In this document: positions 5,504 through 13,945 of the stretch, in pieces
Position numbering within the stretch: the first letter of the stretch is position 1
Layout of the letters: every line of letters starts with the position of its first letter
Source of the DNA: SIG459 sp045538735
Lineage (GTDB): Bacteria > Bacillota > Clostridia > Oscillospirales > Oscillospiraceae
DNA length: 33,060 bases
Assembly (NCBI GenBank): GCA_045538735.1
Contig: JAZSRY010000043.1
Coordinates: 1-33,060, forward strand
Direction: 5' to 3'
Notes under the pieces: generated by a model
What the model saw: only the letters and a program-made list of their open reading frames with translations
The model's database searches: none
What the model was told of the DNA's origin: nothing
Made by a program: the position numbers and the translations under genes

Positions 5504-5580
5504 CAACTATTTTGACAATTTATTTAAATATTAAAGCTTGCCATTGAAGCTGAATTTGCGTATTTATAATAAATGGTTTC

Positions 5581-5635
5581 TCTCCCTCCGTCTTTTTGCT
5601 GCGCAAAAATCCACCTCCCTCGTCAGAGGGAGGCT
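5581..5635 (-). repeat. Intergenic two-hairpin repeat, copy 1
   Basis: Minus-strand layout: AGCCTCCCTC-TGAC-GAGGGAGG, then TGG, then a second hairpin (TTTTTGC/GCAAAAA), then CGGAGGGAG. The plus-strand sequence at 17071-17124 has the same order of parts with a different second hairpin. Similar small palindromic repeats are common between genes in gut Clostridia (family knowledge). The remaining bases of 5504-5580 are A+T-rich and show no gene. Confidence 0.6.
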
Positions 5636-5675
5636 AAAAAACACCCCTCCGTTTTCAATCGCGAAAACGGAGGGG
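5636..5675 (-). terminator. Terminator of pckG
   Basis: A perfect 13-bp stem CCCCTCCGTTTTC / GAAAACGGAGGGG (5644-5656, 5663-5675), followed on the minus strand by TG and six T. It begins 8 bases past the pckG stop. Confidence 0.88.
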
Positions 5676-5683
5676 CAATAAAT

Positions 5684-7441
5684 TTATCTCAAATTATTTT
5701 CCAGAGTTTCAAGCTCCTCCATAAGCTTTGCGGGGAGCTTTTCGCCGAACTTGCCGTAGAACTCGCGGATGCCTTCGCACTCGGCGCGCCACAAGTCCTT
5801 ATCCACGCTGAGAAGCTCGCTGAGCTCGTCGGCACTCATATCAAGTCCGCTGAGGTCGATATCTTCAACATTGGGGAGGAAACCGATCTCGCTCTCCCTT
5901 GCCTCCATCTCGCCAAAGGCGCGCTCAAGCACCCAGCGGATGACGCGGAGGTTATCGCCGAAGCCGGGCCAGAGGAAGTGGCCTTCGTCATCGGTGCGGA
6001 ACCAGTTTACATTGGCAATCACAGGGGGATGCTCCAGTTTCTTGCCCATATCCAGCCAGTGCTGCCAATAATCAGCCATATGGTAGCCGCAGAAGGGCAG
6101 CATTGCCATGGGGTCTCTGCGGGTCTCGCCCACCTTTCCCTCAGCGGCGGCGGTCTTCTCGCTGGCCATAATACTGCCTACGAAAACACCGTGATCCCAA
6201 TCGCGGGACTGATAAACCAGAGGAGCGGTCTTTGCGCGGCGGCCGCCGAACACTATTGCGGAGATAGGAACGCCTGCGGGATTTTCAAACTCGGGAGAGA
6301 TGCAGGGGCAGTTCTTCGCAGGAGCGGTGAAGCGGCTGTTGGGGTGGGCGCCGGGGACACCGGAGGAAGGATCCCAAGGATTACCCTTCCAGTCCAGCGC
6401 GTTCTGAGGGGGATTTTTATCCATGCCTTCCCACCAAACGCCGCCGTCTTCCTTCAGCACAACATTGGTGAAGATGGAATTTTTCATAGCGCTGGCAAGG
6501 GCGTTGGGGTTGGTCTTATTGCTTGTGCCGGGGGCAACACCGAAGAAACCGTTTTCGGGGTTAACAGCCCAGAGTCTTCCATCGGGACCGGGGCGCAGCC
6601 AGGCGATATCATCGCCCACACACCAGCATTTCCAGCCGTTCTTGCGATAGCCCTCGGGAGGAATGAGCATAGCGAGATTGGTCTTGCCGCAGGCGGAGGG
6701 GAATGCACCGCAGACATAGCGCACCTCACCCTTGGGATTTTCTACCCCAAGAATCAGCATATGCTCGGCAAGCCAGCCCTCATCGCGTCCGAGGCAGGAG
6801 GCAATGCGCAGAGCAAAGCACTTTTTGCCCAGCAAAACATTTCCGCCGTAACCGGAGTTGACAGACATAATGGTATTATCCTGGGGGAAATGGACGATAT
6901 ATCTCTTCTCCGCGTCAAGCTCGGCTTTTGAATGGAGGCCCTTGATAAAGTCGGCGCTGTCCCCCAGCGCATCATAAACATCAGTGCCCACTCTTGTCAT
7001 AATAGCCATGGAGACTACGACATAAATGCTGTCGGTGAGCTCTATGCCATACTTGGCGAAGGGAGAGCCCACAACGCCCATGGAATAAGGGATAACATAC
7101 ATGCTGCGTCCAGCCATGCTGCCCTTATAAATTTCCTTCAGCTTGGCATACATCTCATCGGGAGCCATCCAGTTATTGGTGGGGCCTGCGTCCTCTTCCT
7201 TCTCACAGCAGATATAGGTGCGGCCTTCAACACGGGCCACATCGTTTACGGCAGAGCGATGGTAAACGCAGCCGGGGAGAAGCTCATCATTGAGCTTGAT
7301 AAGCTCGCCGGTGGCAAAGGCTTCATCGCGGAGAGACTGAAGCTGGCTCTTGCTTCCGTCAATCCAGACTATATTGTCGGGGCAGCAAAGCTGCGCCATC
7401 TCGTTGACCCAGTTAATAATGTGCTTGTTTTCGGTAAGCAT
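5684..7441 (-). CDS. pckG: Phosphoenolpyruvate carboxykinase (GTP)
   Basis: Interconverts oxaloacetate + GTP and phosphoenolpyruvate + CO2 + GDP in the cytosol. In anaerobic fermenters it often runs toward oxaloacetate and succinate/propionate formation. The start at 7441 has AGGAGG 9 bases upstream and gives 585 residues, usual for the GTP class. Diagnostic motifs are the kinase-1a P-loop FPSACGKTN (residues 247-255), the kinase-2 motif GDDIAWLRPGPDG soon after, and the mobile-loop region YGGNVLLGKKC around 198-208. The GTP form is distinguished from the ATP form by this FPSACGKTN signature. The gene stands alone between its own promoter (7473-7501) and terminator (5636-5675), in antiparallel frame to nothing else real. 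It appears complete. Confidence 0.96.
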   Translation of the reverse strand: MLTENKHIINWVNEMAQLCCPDNIVWIDGSKSQLQSLRDEAFATGELIKLNDELLPGCVYHRSAVNDVARVEGRTYICCEKEEDAGPTNNWMAPDEMYAKLKEIYKGSMAGRSMYVIPYSMGVVGSPFAKYGIELTDSIYVVVSMAIMTRVGTDVYDALGDSADFIKGLHSKAELDAEKRYIVHFPQDNTIMSVNSGYGGNVLLGKKCFALRIASCLGRDEGWLAEHMLILGVENPKGEVRYVCGAFPSACGKTNLAMLIPPEGYRKNGWKCWCVGDDIAWLRPGPDGRLWAVNPENGFFGVAPGTSNKTNPNALASAMKNSIFTNVVLKEDGGVWWEGMDKNPPQNALDWKGNPWDPSSGVPGAHPNSRFTAPAKNCPCISPEFENPAGVPISAIVFGGRRAKTAPLVYQSRDWDHGVFVGSIMASEKTAAAEGKVGETRRDPMAMLPFCGYHMADYWQHWLDMGKKLEHPPVIANVNWFRTDDEGHFLWPGFGDNLRVIRWVLERAFGEMEARESEIGFLPNVEDIDLSGLDMSADELSELLSVDKDLWRAECEGIREFYGKFGEKLPAKLMEELETLENNLR

Positions 7442-7472
7442 TCTTAAAAACCTCCTAATGCTTAATAAGCTG

Positions 7473-7501
7473 ATTTTAGCGCCAATCGGCTGCAAAATCA
7501 A
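7473..7501 (-). promoter_or_regulatory. Promoter of pckG
   Basis: Minus strand TTGATT (7501-7496), 17-base spacer, TAAAAT (7478-7473), 31 bases before the start codon. It directly follows the rsmA terminator, so pckG is an independent transcription unit. Confidence 0.7.
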
Positions 7502-7521
7502 TTCGAAACGGTAAGAAAAGC

Positions 7522-7561
7522 AAAAAAAATTTTGCGCCCTCCCATTTGGAAGGGCGCAAAA
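7522..7561 (-). terminator. Terminator of trmD-rsmA
   Basis: Minus-strand hairpin TTTTGCGCCCT / AGGGCGCAAAA (7561-7551, 7540-7530) followed by a run of eight T. It begins 4 bases after the rsmA stop codon. Confidence 0.88.
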
Positions 7562-7565
7562 GCTT

Positions 7566-8426
7566 TTATTCTTCGTAAAGAGCGTCGCTGAGGGCGGCAA
7601 ACTGAGCAAGGCTCAGCGCCTCGCCTCTTATCCGCTCATCAAAGCCGCATGCAGCTATGGCTGAGGCAATTTTTCCCTTTGTGAAGCGTCCCCCCAGTCC
7701 GTTGCCCAGAGCGTTGCTGAGAGTTTTGCGGCGCTGATTAAAGGCGGCGCGGACAAGAGAAAACATAAGCTTCTCATCCTTCACAGCCACAGGAGGGGCG
7801 CTGCGCACTTTCATATTCACAACGGAGCTTGTGACCTTCGGCGCGGGAATGAAGCAGCCGGGGGACACATCGAAAAGTATCTGAGGCTCCGTATACCACT
7901 GCATAAGCAGGCTGAAAGCGCCGTAATCGGCGGTGTTTTCCCGGGCACAGATGCGCTTTGCCACTTCCTTTTGAATCATAACGGTTATTGCATCGAAGCA
8001 GCCGCACTCCACGAAGGCGGTTAGCACGGGAGAGGTTATATTATAAGGCAGGTTTGCGCAGACAACAACTCTTTCGCAGTCGGAAAATTTCTCCTTCACC
8101 AGTGCGGGAATATTGGTCTTCATAATGTCCCCGTAGACAATTTCCACATTGCCGCAATCGGCAAGAGTTTCAGCCAGCACGGGCTTGAGGCTTTCATCCA
8201 GCTCCACGCAGACAACCCTTTTGGCAAGGGCGCTGAGCTCCACGGTGAGGCAGCCCACACCGGCGCCGACTTCAAGCGCACCCGTTTTCTTATCCGCTCC
8301 GCTGCCTGCGGCTATATCCTCGGGCACCCACTGGGCGCAGAGGAAATTCTGCCCCAAACTTTTGGAAAAATGAAAGCCGTGACGGGCAAGAAGAGCTTTT
8401 ATTTCGTTTATATCGGTAAGTCTCAT
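7566..8426 (-). CDS. rsmA: 16S rRNA (adenine1518-N6/adenine1519-N6)-dimethyltransferase
   Basis: Dimethylates two adjacent adenines near the 3' end of 16S rRNA during 30S maturation (KsgA). The ATG at 8426 has GAGGGTG just upstream and gives 286 residues, normal length. An in-frame GTG at 8438 would overlap the trmD stop and is less likely. Visible motifs are FSKSLGQNFL at the N-terminus, the SAM-binding EVGAGVGCLTVEL, an acidic residue ending strand 2 (VCVELDESL), and the catalytic NLPYNI motif. The C-terminal small helical domain carries the usual FNQRRKTLSNAL. It starts 8 bases after trmD and shares its transcript, linking rRNA and tRNA methylation. Confidence 0.95.
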   Translation of the reverse strand: MRLTDINEIKALLARHGFHFSKSLGQNFLCAQWVPEDIAAGSGADKKTGALEVGAGVGCLTVELSALAKRVVCVELDESLKPVLAETLADCGNVEIVYGDIMKTNIPALVKEKFSDCERVVVCANLPYNITSPVLTAFVECGCFDAITVMIQKEVAKRICARENTADYGAFSLLMQWYTEPQILFDVSPGCFIPAPKVTSSVVNMKVRSAPPVAVKDEKLMFSLVRAAFNQRRKTLSNALGNGLGGRFTKGKIASAIAACGFDERIRGEALSLAQFAALSDALYEE

Positions 8427-8434
8427 TTTCACCC

Positions 8435-9712
8435 TCACAGAATCTTATCAAAGGCCTGGCGGCGTGGGTCGTGATAGGGCTCGCATAATACGAGGATGTT
8501 GCCGCGATATTCGTAGCCGTGCTCTCTCAAGAGGGCAGTCATAGCCTTGTTCTTTTTGTGGGTGTCGATGCGGATATAACCTCGTCCTGCTGCGCGGGTC
8601 AGTTCCTCCGCGAACTCCATAATATGGTGGCTCAGTCCGCTGCCCCGGTACTCGGCCATAACGGCGGCTCTGTGAAGCACACAGTAGGGCTCATCGCTGC
8701 GCCACTTGCCGTCGCTCAGGTCATCATAGTCCAGCTCCGGTCTGGTACTGAACGCAAAGTATCCGGCAAAGCGTTCTCCATATGTGATGACATAGCCCTC
8801 GCCCCTTTGGATATCTTTTGTGAGAAGCTCCTCAGTGGGATAGTCGCTCTGCCACTGATCCACCTTGTGCTTTTTCAGATAGTTCTTGGCCTGACGGACA
8901 ACAAGAAGGATATTATCCATATCTTCTTCAGTTGCCTTGCGGCAGGCAATGGGCTGGGTGAGCTTCATTCGTCTTTCGTCACGCTCTATCTCCGCAAGAA
9001 GCTTTTTATCGGCTTCATTCGGAGTGAATGAAGCGAACATATCGGGGCGCTTGTTTTTCGTACGCTCCAGCATCTTTTTGCGTCGCCAATGCTCAATATC
9101 CGCGTGGTTTCCCCCGCGAAGCACCCCGGGCACCTCCATACCTTCCCAAACCTCGGGGCGGGTATACTGAGGATATTCCAGAAGTCCGTCCCAATGGCTT
9201 TCCCCTGTAAAGCACTCCTCGTCGCTGAGGACTCCGGGCACCATTCGGCAGACGCAGTCCGTCACAACCATTGCGGCAAGCTCGCCGCCTGTTAGGACAA
9301 AGTTGCCTATGGAAATCTCCTCGTCCACGCATTTTTCTATAAAACGCTCGTCCACGCCCTCATAGTGGCCGCAGACAAGGACGAGGTGGTCGTAGTCTCG
9401 GACAAGCTCTCTTGCGCGCTGCTGGTCGAAGGAGCGTCCCTGAGGGCTCATATATATAACTCTGCTTTTTCTTCCCTCTGCCTTGCTCAAAACATCGTCA
9501 AGGCAGCTTTTGAGCGGCTGTGCCATCATAACGCAGCCCCAGCCACCGCCATAGGGATAATCATCCACCTGACGCTGCTTATTTTCCGTGTAGTCGCGAA
9601 TCTGTACGCAGTTTATGTCCAGTATTCCCTTTGCGGCTGCGCGTCCGATAATGCTCTCGTGGAGAAAGGCATTCATATTTTCGGGAAAGAGAGTGAGGAT
9701 ATCCACCTTCAT
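8435..9712 (-). CDS. trmD: tRNA (guanine37-N1)-methyltransferase fused to a GNAT acetyltransferase
   Basis: Residues 1 to about 235 are TrmD, which methylates G37 of tRNAs using SAM bound in a trefoil knot. Signatures include MKVDILTLFPE, YPYGGGWG, GHYEGVDER and the knot loop SIGNFVLTGGE. The usual ~240-residue protein continues without a stop through a charged linker (EADKKLLAEIERDERR) into residues about 250-425. There a GNAT fold is visible: CRKATEEDMDNI, QWQSDYPT, and motif A HRAAVMAEYRGSGLSHHIM with the acetyl-CoA loop YRGSG. The start at 9712 has AGAAGG upstream. Two oddities: the fusion itself, and Asn137 in SIGN, where TrmD normally has the catalytic Asp (SIGD). The acetyl acceptor is unknown. 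An internal start at the linker Met (near 8969) has no good ribosome binding site, so a separate GNAT product is unlikely. Confidence 0.92.
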   Translation of the reverse strand: MKVDILTLFPENMNAFLHESIIGRAAAKGILDINCVQIRDYTENKQRQVDDYPYGGGWGCVMMAQPLKSCLDDVLSKAEGRKSRVIYMSPQGRSFDQQRARELVRDYDHLVLVCGHYEGVDERFIEKCVDEEISIGNFVLTGGELAAMVVTDCVCRMVPGVLSDEECFTGESHWDGLLEYPQYTRPEVWEGMEVPGVLRGGNHADIEHWRRKKMLERTKNKRPDMFASFTPNEADKKLLAEIERDERRMKLTQPIACRKATEEDMDNILLVVRQAKNYLKKHKVDQWQSDYPTEELLTKDIQRGEGYVITYGERFAGYFAFSTRPELDYDDLSDGKWRSDEPYCVLHRAAVMAEYRGSGLSHHIMEFAEELTRAAGRGYIRIDTHKKNKAMTALLREHGYEYRGNILVLCEPYHDPRRQAFDKIL

Positions 9713-9736
9713 ATTTCAAAAAACCTTCTTATTAAA

Positions 9737-9768
9737 GCTGCAAGGGGTATAAGAACACCCCTTGCAGC
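9737..9768 (-). terminator. Hairpin after plsY
   Basis: A perfect 12-bp stem GCTGCAAGGGGT / ACCCCTTGCAGC with an 8-base loop, between plsY and trmD. Only a short T-run (CTTTAA) follows on the minus strand, so some readthrough into trmD is possible. Confidence 0.65.
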
Positions 9769-9787
9769 ATCATTATTTTAGTTAAAT

Positions 9788-10411
9788 TCAGCTGTTCTGC
9801 GCTCTGCTGAATTCGATTTTGCGCTCTTCGCCTCTGATGATGCGAAGGATATTTTCATAATGTCTTACAACAACAACGAGTGCACAGAGGAAAGTGAGCA
9901 TAACCTCAAGGCCGCCGTTTTTGAATATTGCCATGAACACTGCGCCCATAAGGCAGGCAACGCAGGATGCCAGAGAGACATAGCGGGTAAAGAGAACTAT
10001 AACCGCAAAAATTGCCCAGCAGCACAGACCGGCAATAGGATCCGCTATGAGGATCATAACGCCTGCGCACATAACACCCTTGCCGCCCTTGAAAAGATGG
10101 AGAACGGGAGCAACATGACCCATAATAACGCAGAAGCCTGCGAAAAGCTGACCCACGGTCTTTTCACCGATGATGTTCATAAGCCAGCCGCCCAGAAGCA
10201 CTGCAATAATGGTCTTGACGGCATCGATGCCAACAACAAGGGCAAAGCCCTTGAGACCGTAGGTGCGGAAGAAATTAGTGAGGCCTGCGTTTCCGCTGCC
10301 GTGCTTGCGGATGTCATCGTGGAAAACATACTGAGAAGTGAGGATTGCGCCGTTGAAACCTCCAAGGATGTAGCCGATAATTGCAATTACGATAAGAAGC
10401 AAAACTTTCAT
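9788..10411 (-). CDS. plsY: Acyl-phosphate:glycerol-3-phosphate acyltransferase
   Basis: Integral membrane enzyme that transfers an acyl group from acyl phosphate to glycerol-3-phosphate, the first acylation step of phospholipid synthesis. At 207 residues it has normal length with about five hydrophobic spans. Family motifs are SGNAGLTNFFR (residues about 39-49, glycerol-3-phosphate site), GH.APV..LFKGGKGV (about 97-112) and a late VV.RH.ENI..I..GEE motif. Its ATG overlaps the der stop by four bases (ATGA), showing translational coupling. A hairpin follows at 9737-9768. Confidence 0.95.
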   Translation of the reverse strand: MKVLLLIVIAIIGYILGGFNGAILTSQYVFHDDIRKHGSGNAGLTNFFRTYGLKGFALVVGIDAVKTIIAVLLGGWLMNIIGEKTVGQLFAGFCVIMGHVAPVLHLFKGGKGVMCAGVMILIADPIAGLCCWAIFAVIVLFTRYVSLASCVACLMGAVFMAIFKNGGLEVMLTFLCALVVVVRHYENILRIIRGEERKIEFSRAQNS

Positions 10412-11736
10412 TCTTCTTTATCTCCTTTCTGGCGTATGACCATACGGACGGGGGTGCCCTCCAGGCCGAATGTTGCACGGATCTGGTTTTCGATATAGCG
10501 CTGATAAGAGAAGTGGAAAAGCTCGCGGCTGTTGCAGAACACAACGAAGTTGGGTGGCTTGATGCCGGTCTGGGTCATATAGTAGATCTTCAGACGGCGT
10601 CCCTTGTCCGTGGGGGGCTGCACTCTTGCCTGAGCATCAGCCAGAACGTTGTTGAGCATACCGGTGGTGATGCGCATTGCGCTCTGGTCATTTACATAGT
10701 TAATAAGCTCAAATATGCGCTGAACTCTCTGTCCCGTCATAGCGGAGATGAAAAGCACGGGAGCATAGGTCATAAAGCTGAGGTCCCGGAGAACATCCTT
10801 GCGCATCTTCTCCATAGTGCCGGTTTCCTTTTCAACAAGGTCCCATTTGTTCACTATGATGATGCTTGCCTTGCCAGCCTCGTGAGCCAGACCTGCGATT
10901 TTGGTGTCCTGATCGGTTACGCCTTCACGGGCATCTATCATGATGAGGCAGACATCGGCACGCTCGATGGCAAGCTGTGCGCGCATTACGGAGAACTTCT
11001 CTATGCGGTCATCCACCTTGCTCTTGCGGCGGATACCTGCGGTGTCTATAAAGTTGTATTTGCCGAATTCGTTATCAATCTTGGTGTCAACGGCGTCGCG
11101 GGTGGTGCCGGCAACATTGCTGACTATAACTCTCTGCTCACCTGCAATCAGGTTGGTGAGAGAGCTTTTGCCCACATTGGGCTTGCCGATAATGGCAACA
11201 TTGATGCGATCCGGGTCGCCCTCATCCTCGTTTTCCTCGGGGAAGAACTCCATGCAGGCATCAAGCATATCGCCTGTGCCGTGGCCGTGGACAGCGGAGA
11301 TGGGGATAGGGTCACCGAGACCCAAAGAATAGAACTCATAAATGGTGGTGTCCACGCGGGAGGGGTTATCCACTTTGTTGACGCAGAGGACAACGGGCTT
11401 TTTGCTGCGCAGCAGCATGTTGGCAACGTCCTTATCCGCTGCGGTAACGCCGGTGGTGATATCCGTCACCAGCACGATGACATCCGCTGCGTTGATGGCT
11501 ATGTTGGCCTGCTCACGCATAAAGAGCAAAATCTCGTTATCGGTGGTGGGCTCAATTCCGCCTGTATCGACTATATCAAATGTTCTGCCGTTCCACTCGC
11601 ACTCAGCATAGAGTCTGTCGCGGGTGACGCCGGGGGTATCCTCAACTATGGAGAGGCGCTGACCCACCAGACGGTTGAACAGCAGACTTTTGCCCACATT
11701 TGGGCGGCCTACTATGGCTACAAGAGGTCTGGACAT
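10408..11736 (-). CDS. der: Ribosome assembly GTPase Der (EngA)
   Basis: Essential GTPase with two tandem G domains that acts in 50S subunit maturation. At 442 residues it is full length. G domain 1 has GRPNVGKS (residues 10-17), DTPGVTRDR, DTGG and NKVD; G domain 2 starts near residue 177 with GKPNVGKS, then DTAGIRRKSK and NKWD. A C-terminal KH-like domain ends the protein with GTPVRMVIRQK. In G1 of domain 1 the residue after GKS is Leu instead of the common Thr, a mild change outside the consensus. It lies 17 bases downstream of the DUF512 gene and overlaps plsY, a conserved clostridial gene order. Confidence 0.96.
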   Translation of the reverse strand: MSRPLVAIVGRPNVGKSLLFNRLVGQRLSIVEDTPGVTRDRLYAECEWNGRTFDIVDTGGIEPTTDNEILLFMREQANIAINAADVIVLVTDITTGVTAADKDVANMLLRSKKPVVLCVNKVDNPSRVDTTIYEFYSLGLGDPIPISAVHGHGTGDMLDACMEFFPEENEDEGDPDRINVAIIGKPNVGKSSLTNLIAGEQRVIVSNVAGTTRDAVDTKIDNEFGKYNFIDTAGIRRKSKVDDRIEKFSVMRAQLAIERADVCLIMIDAREGVTDQDTKIAGLAHEAGKASIIIVNKWDLVEKETGTMEKMRKDVLRDLSFMTYAPVLFISAMTGQRVQRIFELINYVNDQSAMRITTGMLNNVLADAQARVQPPTDKGRRLKIYYMTQTGIKPPNFVVFCNSRELFHFSYQRYIENQIRATFGLEGTPVRMVIRQKGDKEE

Positions 11737-11753
11737 TCTCTCAAAGCCTCCTT

Positions 11754-13124
11754 TTACTTTTGGTTATATCGGTAATATTCGGTGTCCTCCGTTGCGGTGT
11801 TGGGCTTTTTCACCTCGGGGAGGATTCCCAGCATGGCATCGCAAAGCTCTCCGCCATCCTGAGAGATGGGATAAATCTTAACACCCAGTTCCCGCTCCGC
11901 CTCAGCCAGAGTTACATCATCGAGGAAGTCCATTTCCTCCTGGCGGAGCATATTGGCAGAGATGAGCAGGCGCTGACCCAAATTCTTTCCGCGAAGCTGC
12001 TCAATGAGGTCTCTACCTGTTATGAGACCTGCAACGGAGACGCTTTCACCGAAGAAATTATTCTTAACAGAATATACCTGTCCTTTTATATTATCATACT
12101 TTTTCGCCGCCGTACAGAGCAGATTTTCAATAAATGGGGCGAAATCTGTACCCGTTGCCACGGAAAATTCAATTCCGTCGGCGCTTTCTGAGCATTTAAG
12201 GGCAAGAGCGAACTCCCGCTCCAGAAGTCTTATCATACCTACACCGTTATCAAGCTGGGTATGAGCCTCATAAAACTCATCCTCGGGGAGGATTCTGCCC
12301 GCTTTGAGATAAAGCTCGTCGGAGCAGAAGAAGAGCCTTGTGCCTGTTTCGGCAAGGCATTTTTCCGCAAAAGCTTCAACCTGATCGATGGTCTCCCCCG
12401 CGTGCTCCAGAGTGAAAGCCTCCAGCTCATGGAGTCCCTCTCTGTGCTTTGTGAGCCCAAGAGGCACTACGGAAACACTGTTCACTGCAGGGTAGAGAGC
12501 GCGAAGATCCTCCATACTGCGCTGCAGCGCCGCGCCGTCATTTATTCCGGGACAGCAGACTATCTGGCAGTTCATCTCGATTCCCGCCTCGGCAAAGCGC
12601 TTCATAATGTCCATAATTTCTCCCGCCCTTTTGCTGCGGAGCATTTCAACTCTCAGCACCGGGTCGGTGGTATGGACAGAGATATTTACGGGGGAAATAT
12701 GGAGGTCAATTATCCTCTGTATTTCACGCTGTGAAAGATTGGTAAGAGTGATGTAGCAGCCCATAAGGAAGCTCAGTCGGGCGTCATCATCCTTAAAATA
12801 TATGCTTTTTCTCATTCCCGGGGGATTCTGGTCTATGAAGCAGAAGACACAGCGGTTTGCGCAGCTTCTGGGTGCATCCATAAGATAGGTGGCAAACTCC
12901 AGACCCAGATCCTCTCCATCGGCTTTTCTCACACGGAGCTTCTTGGTCTTTCCCTCGGCTGTGAGTATCTGCAGGCTGAGACGGTGGTCATAGCCGTAAT
13001 ACTTATAGTCAAGCACATCCTTTATGGGGTGGTCGTTTATGCTCAAAAGCACATCTCCGACCTTCACCTTTCCGTAGAGGGGGCTTGTGTATTCAACTTT
13101 ACTGATCACATTTCTCTCTGCCAT
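11754..13124 (-). CDS. DUF512 iron-sulfur protein with PDZ-like N-terminus (radical-SAM-like)
   Basis: Family of unknown biochemical role found beside der in many Clostridia. The ATG at 13124 is preferred over an in-frame TTG at 13142 because AAAGGGAAAG lies just before it; this gives 456 residues. Residues about 10-75 look like a PDZ domain (GKVKVGDVLLSINDHPIKDV). CANRCVFCFID (near residue 95-105) supplies a CxxxCxxC cluster motif typical of radical-SAM enzymes. The C-terminal third, DUF512, includes CSDELYLKAGRILP and the TGTDFAPF region. It is first in an operon with der and plsY (17-base gap), suggesting a link to ribosome or membrane biogenesis, which is inference. No defect is seen. Confidence 0.88.
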   Translation of the reverse strand: MAERNVISKVEYTSPLYGKVKVGDVLLSINDHPIKDVLDYKYYGYDHRLSLQILTAEGKTKKLRVRKADGEDLGLEFATYLMDAPRSCANRCVFCFIDQNPPGMRKSIYFKDDDARLSFLMGCYITLTNLSQREIQRIIDLHISPVNISVHTTDPVLRVEMLRSKRAGEIMDIMKRFAEAGIEMNCQIVCCPGINDGAALQRSMEDLRALYPAVNSVSVVPLGLTKHREGLHELEAFTLEHAGETIDQVEAFAEKCLAETGTRLFFCSDELYLKAGRILPEDEFYEAHTQLDNGVGMIRLLEREFALALKCSESADGIEFSVATGTDFAPFIENLLCTAAKKYDNIKGQVYSVKNNFFGESVSVAGLITGRDLIEQLRGKNLGQRLLISANMLRQEEMDFLDDVTLAEAERELGVKIYPISQDGGELCDAMLGILPEVKKPNTATEDTEYYRYNQK

Positions 13125-13154
13125 AGTTTCTTTCCCTTTCAATGGGTTGATAAT

Positions 13155-13188
13155 AAAAAACAGGAGGCAAAATACGCCTCCTGTTTTT
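13155..13188. terminator. Bidirectional-type terminator after rpmF
   Basis: Stem CAGGAGGC / GCCTCCTG (13161-13168, 13176-13183) flanked by six A and five T, so both strands give a hairpin with a U-run. It lies 5 bases past the rpmF stop and separates rpmF from the DUF512 gene. Confidence 0.85.
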
Positions 13189-13193
13189 CTCGA

Positions 13194-13382
13194 TTACTTC
13201 TCTTCCTCGACCTTGAGCACCTGACGACCGTTGTACATGCCGCAAGCCTTGCATGCACGGTGGGGCAGATGGTATGCTCCGCAGTTGGGGCAGGCAACGA
13301 TGCCGGGGGTCTCGAGCTTCCAAACGTTGGAACGTCTCTTATCGCGTCTTGCCTTAGAAGTTTTTCTCTTGGGTACTGCCAT
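13194..13382 (-). CDS. rpmF: 50S ribosomal protein L32 (zinc-ribbon form)
   Basis: At 62 residues it is typical of L32. It begins MAVPKRKTSKARRDKRRS, a basic RNA-binding start, and has two Cys pairs (CPNC and CKAC) forming a zinc ribbon, which marks the zinc-containing (C+) paralog type. The ATG at 13382 has AGGAGG 7 bases upstream. It follows the DUF177 gene by 39 bases, the common DUF177-rpmF pair of bacteria, and ends at a strong terminator. Confidence 0.96.
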   Translation of the reverse strand: MAVPKRKTSKARRDKRRSNVWKLETPGIVACPNCGAYHLPHRACKACGMYNGRQVLKVEEEK

Positions 13383-13421
13383 GGTGACACCTCCTACGTT
13401 AACAGCTGGTTAGAACAGCGT

Positions 13422-13919
13422 TTATTCTATATCCAAAAGCTGTCCTAATACAGCCAATCTTGGATCTATTGGTTTGCTGCAGTTGCAAGGTCCCTCGTTC
13501 AAGTCCTTTCCGCAGATACCGCAAAGACCTTTGCAGTCCTCGGTGCAGAGGAACTTGGTTTCCATATCGAGAATGAAACTTGTCTCCAGAATCTCGCTCA
13601 CGTCGATGCCGTTGCCCTCGATAACATAGATATCGGGGTTTTCTTCATCCTCGGGATTATCCGCAAGGGTGAGCTCCACTTCCTGAATCTTGGTGCTTTC
13701 AAACTGCTTTCCGCAGCGGTCGCACACGCAGATCATTTCTGCTTCAATCTCTCCGACGAGGGTGATGAGTCCGGCAGTGTTTACCACCTCGCCCTTTGCT
13801 TTAGGGGCAGACTTGAATTCCTCCACAGAGGGAAAGTCCAGCGCCGCAACATCGAGCTCACACTCGAATGCCTTGCGGGAACCGGGCATATCTATGATGT
13901 TTATCAAATCAAGCCACAT
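13422..13919 (-). CDS. DUF177 (YceD-family) protein
   Basis: Family linked to large-subunit rRNA accumulation and almost always encoded just before rpmF (family knowledge). The ATG at 13919 follows GAGGTG by 5 bases and gives 165 residues; an in-frame GTG at 13931 is less likely. The N-terminal half is beta-rich. A CxxC pair (CDRCGKQF, near residue 70) and a Cys-rich C-terminal segment (CTEDCKGLCGICGKDLNEGPC) could bind a metal, the usual DUF177 pattern. A consensus promoter at 13946-13974 drives the DUF177-rpmF operon. Confidence 0.9.
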   Translation of the reverse strand: MWLDLINIIDMPGSRKAFECELDVAALDFPSVEEFKSAPKAKGEVVNTAGLITLVGEIEAEMICVCDRCGKQFESTKIQEVELTLADNPEDEENPDIYVIEGNGIDVSEILETSFILDMETKFLCTEDCKGLCGICGKDLNEGPCNCSKPIDPRLAVLGQLLDIE

Positions 13920-13945
13920 ATCGCACCTCACACAGTCGCCTTAGT

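Noticed and set aside
7442..7529. Riboswitch or leader upstream of pckG
   Set aside because: The space between promoter and start codon is only about 30 bases, too short for a known riboswitch; the hairpin nearby is the rsmA terminator.
8435..8969. GNAT domain as a separate gene overlapping trmD
   Set aside because: The internal Met in the linker lacks a convincing ribosome binding site, and the frame is continuous with TrmD.
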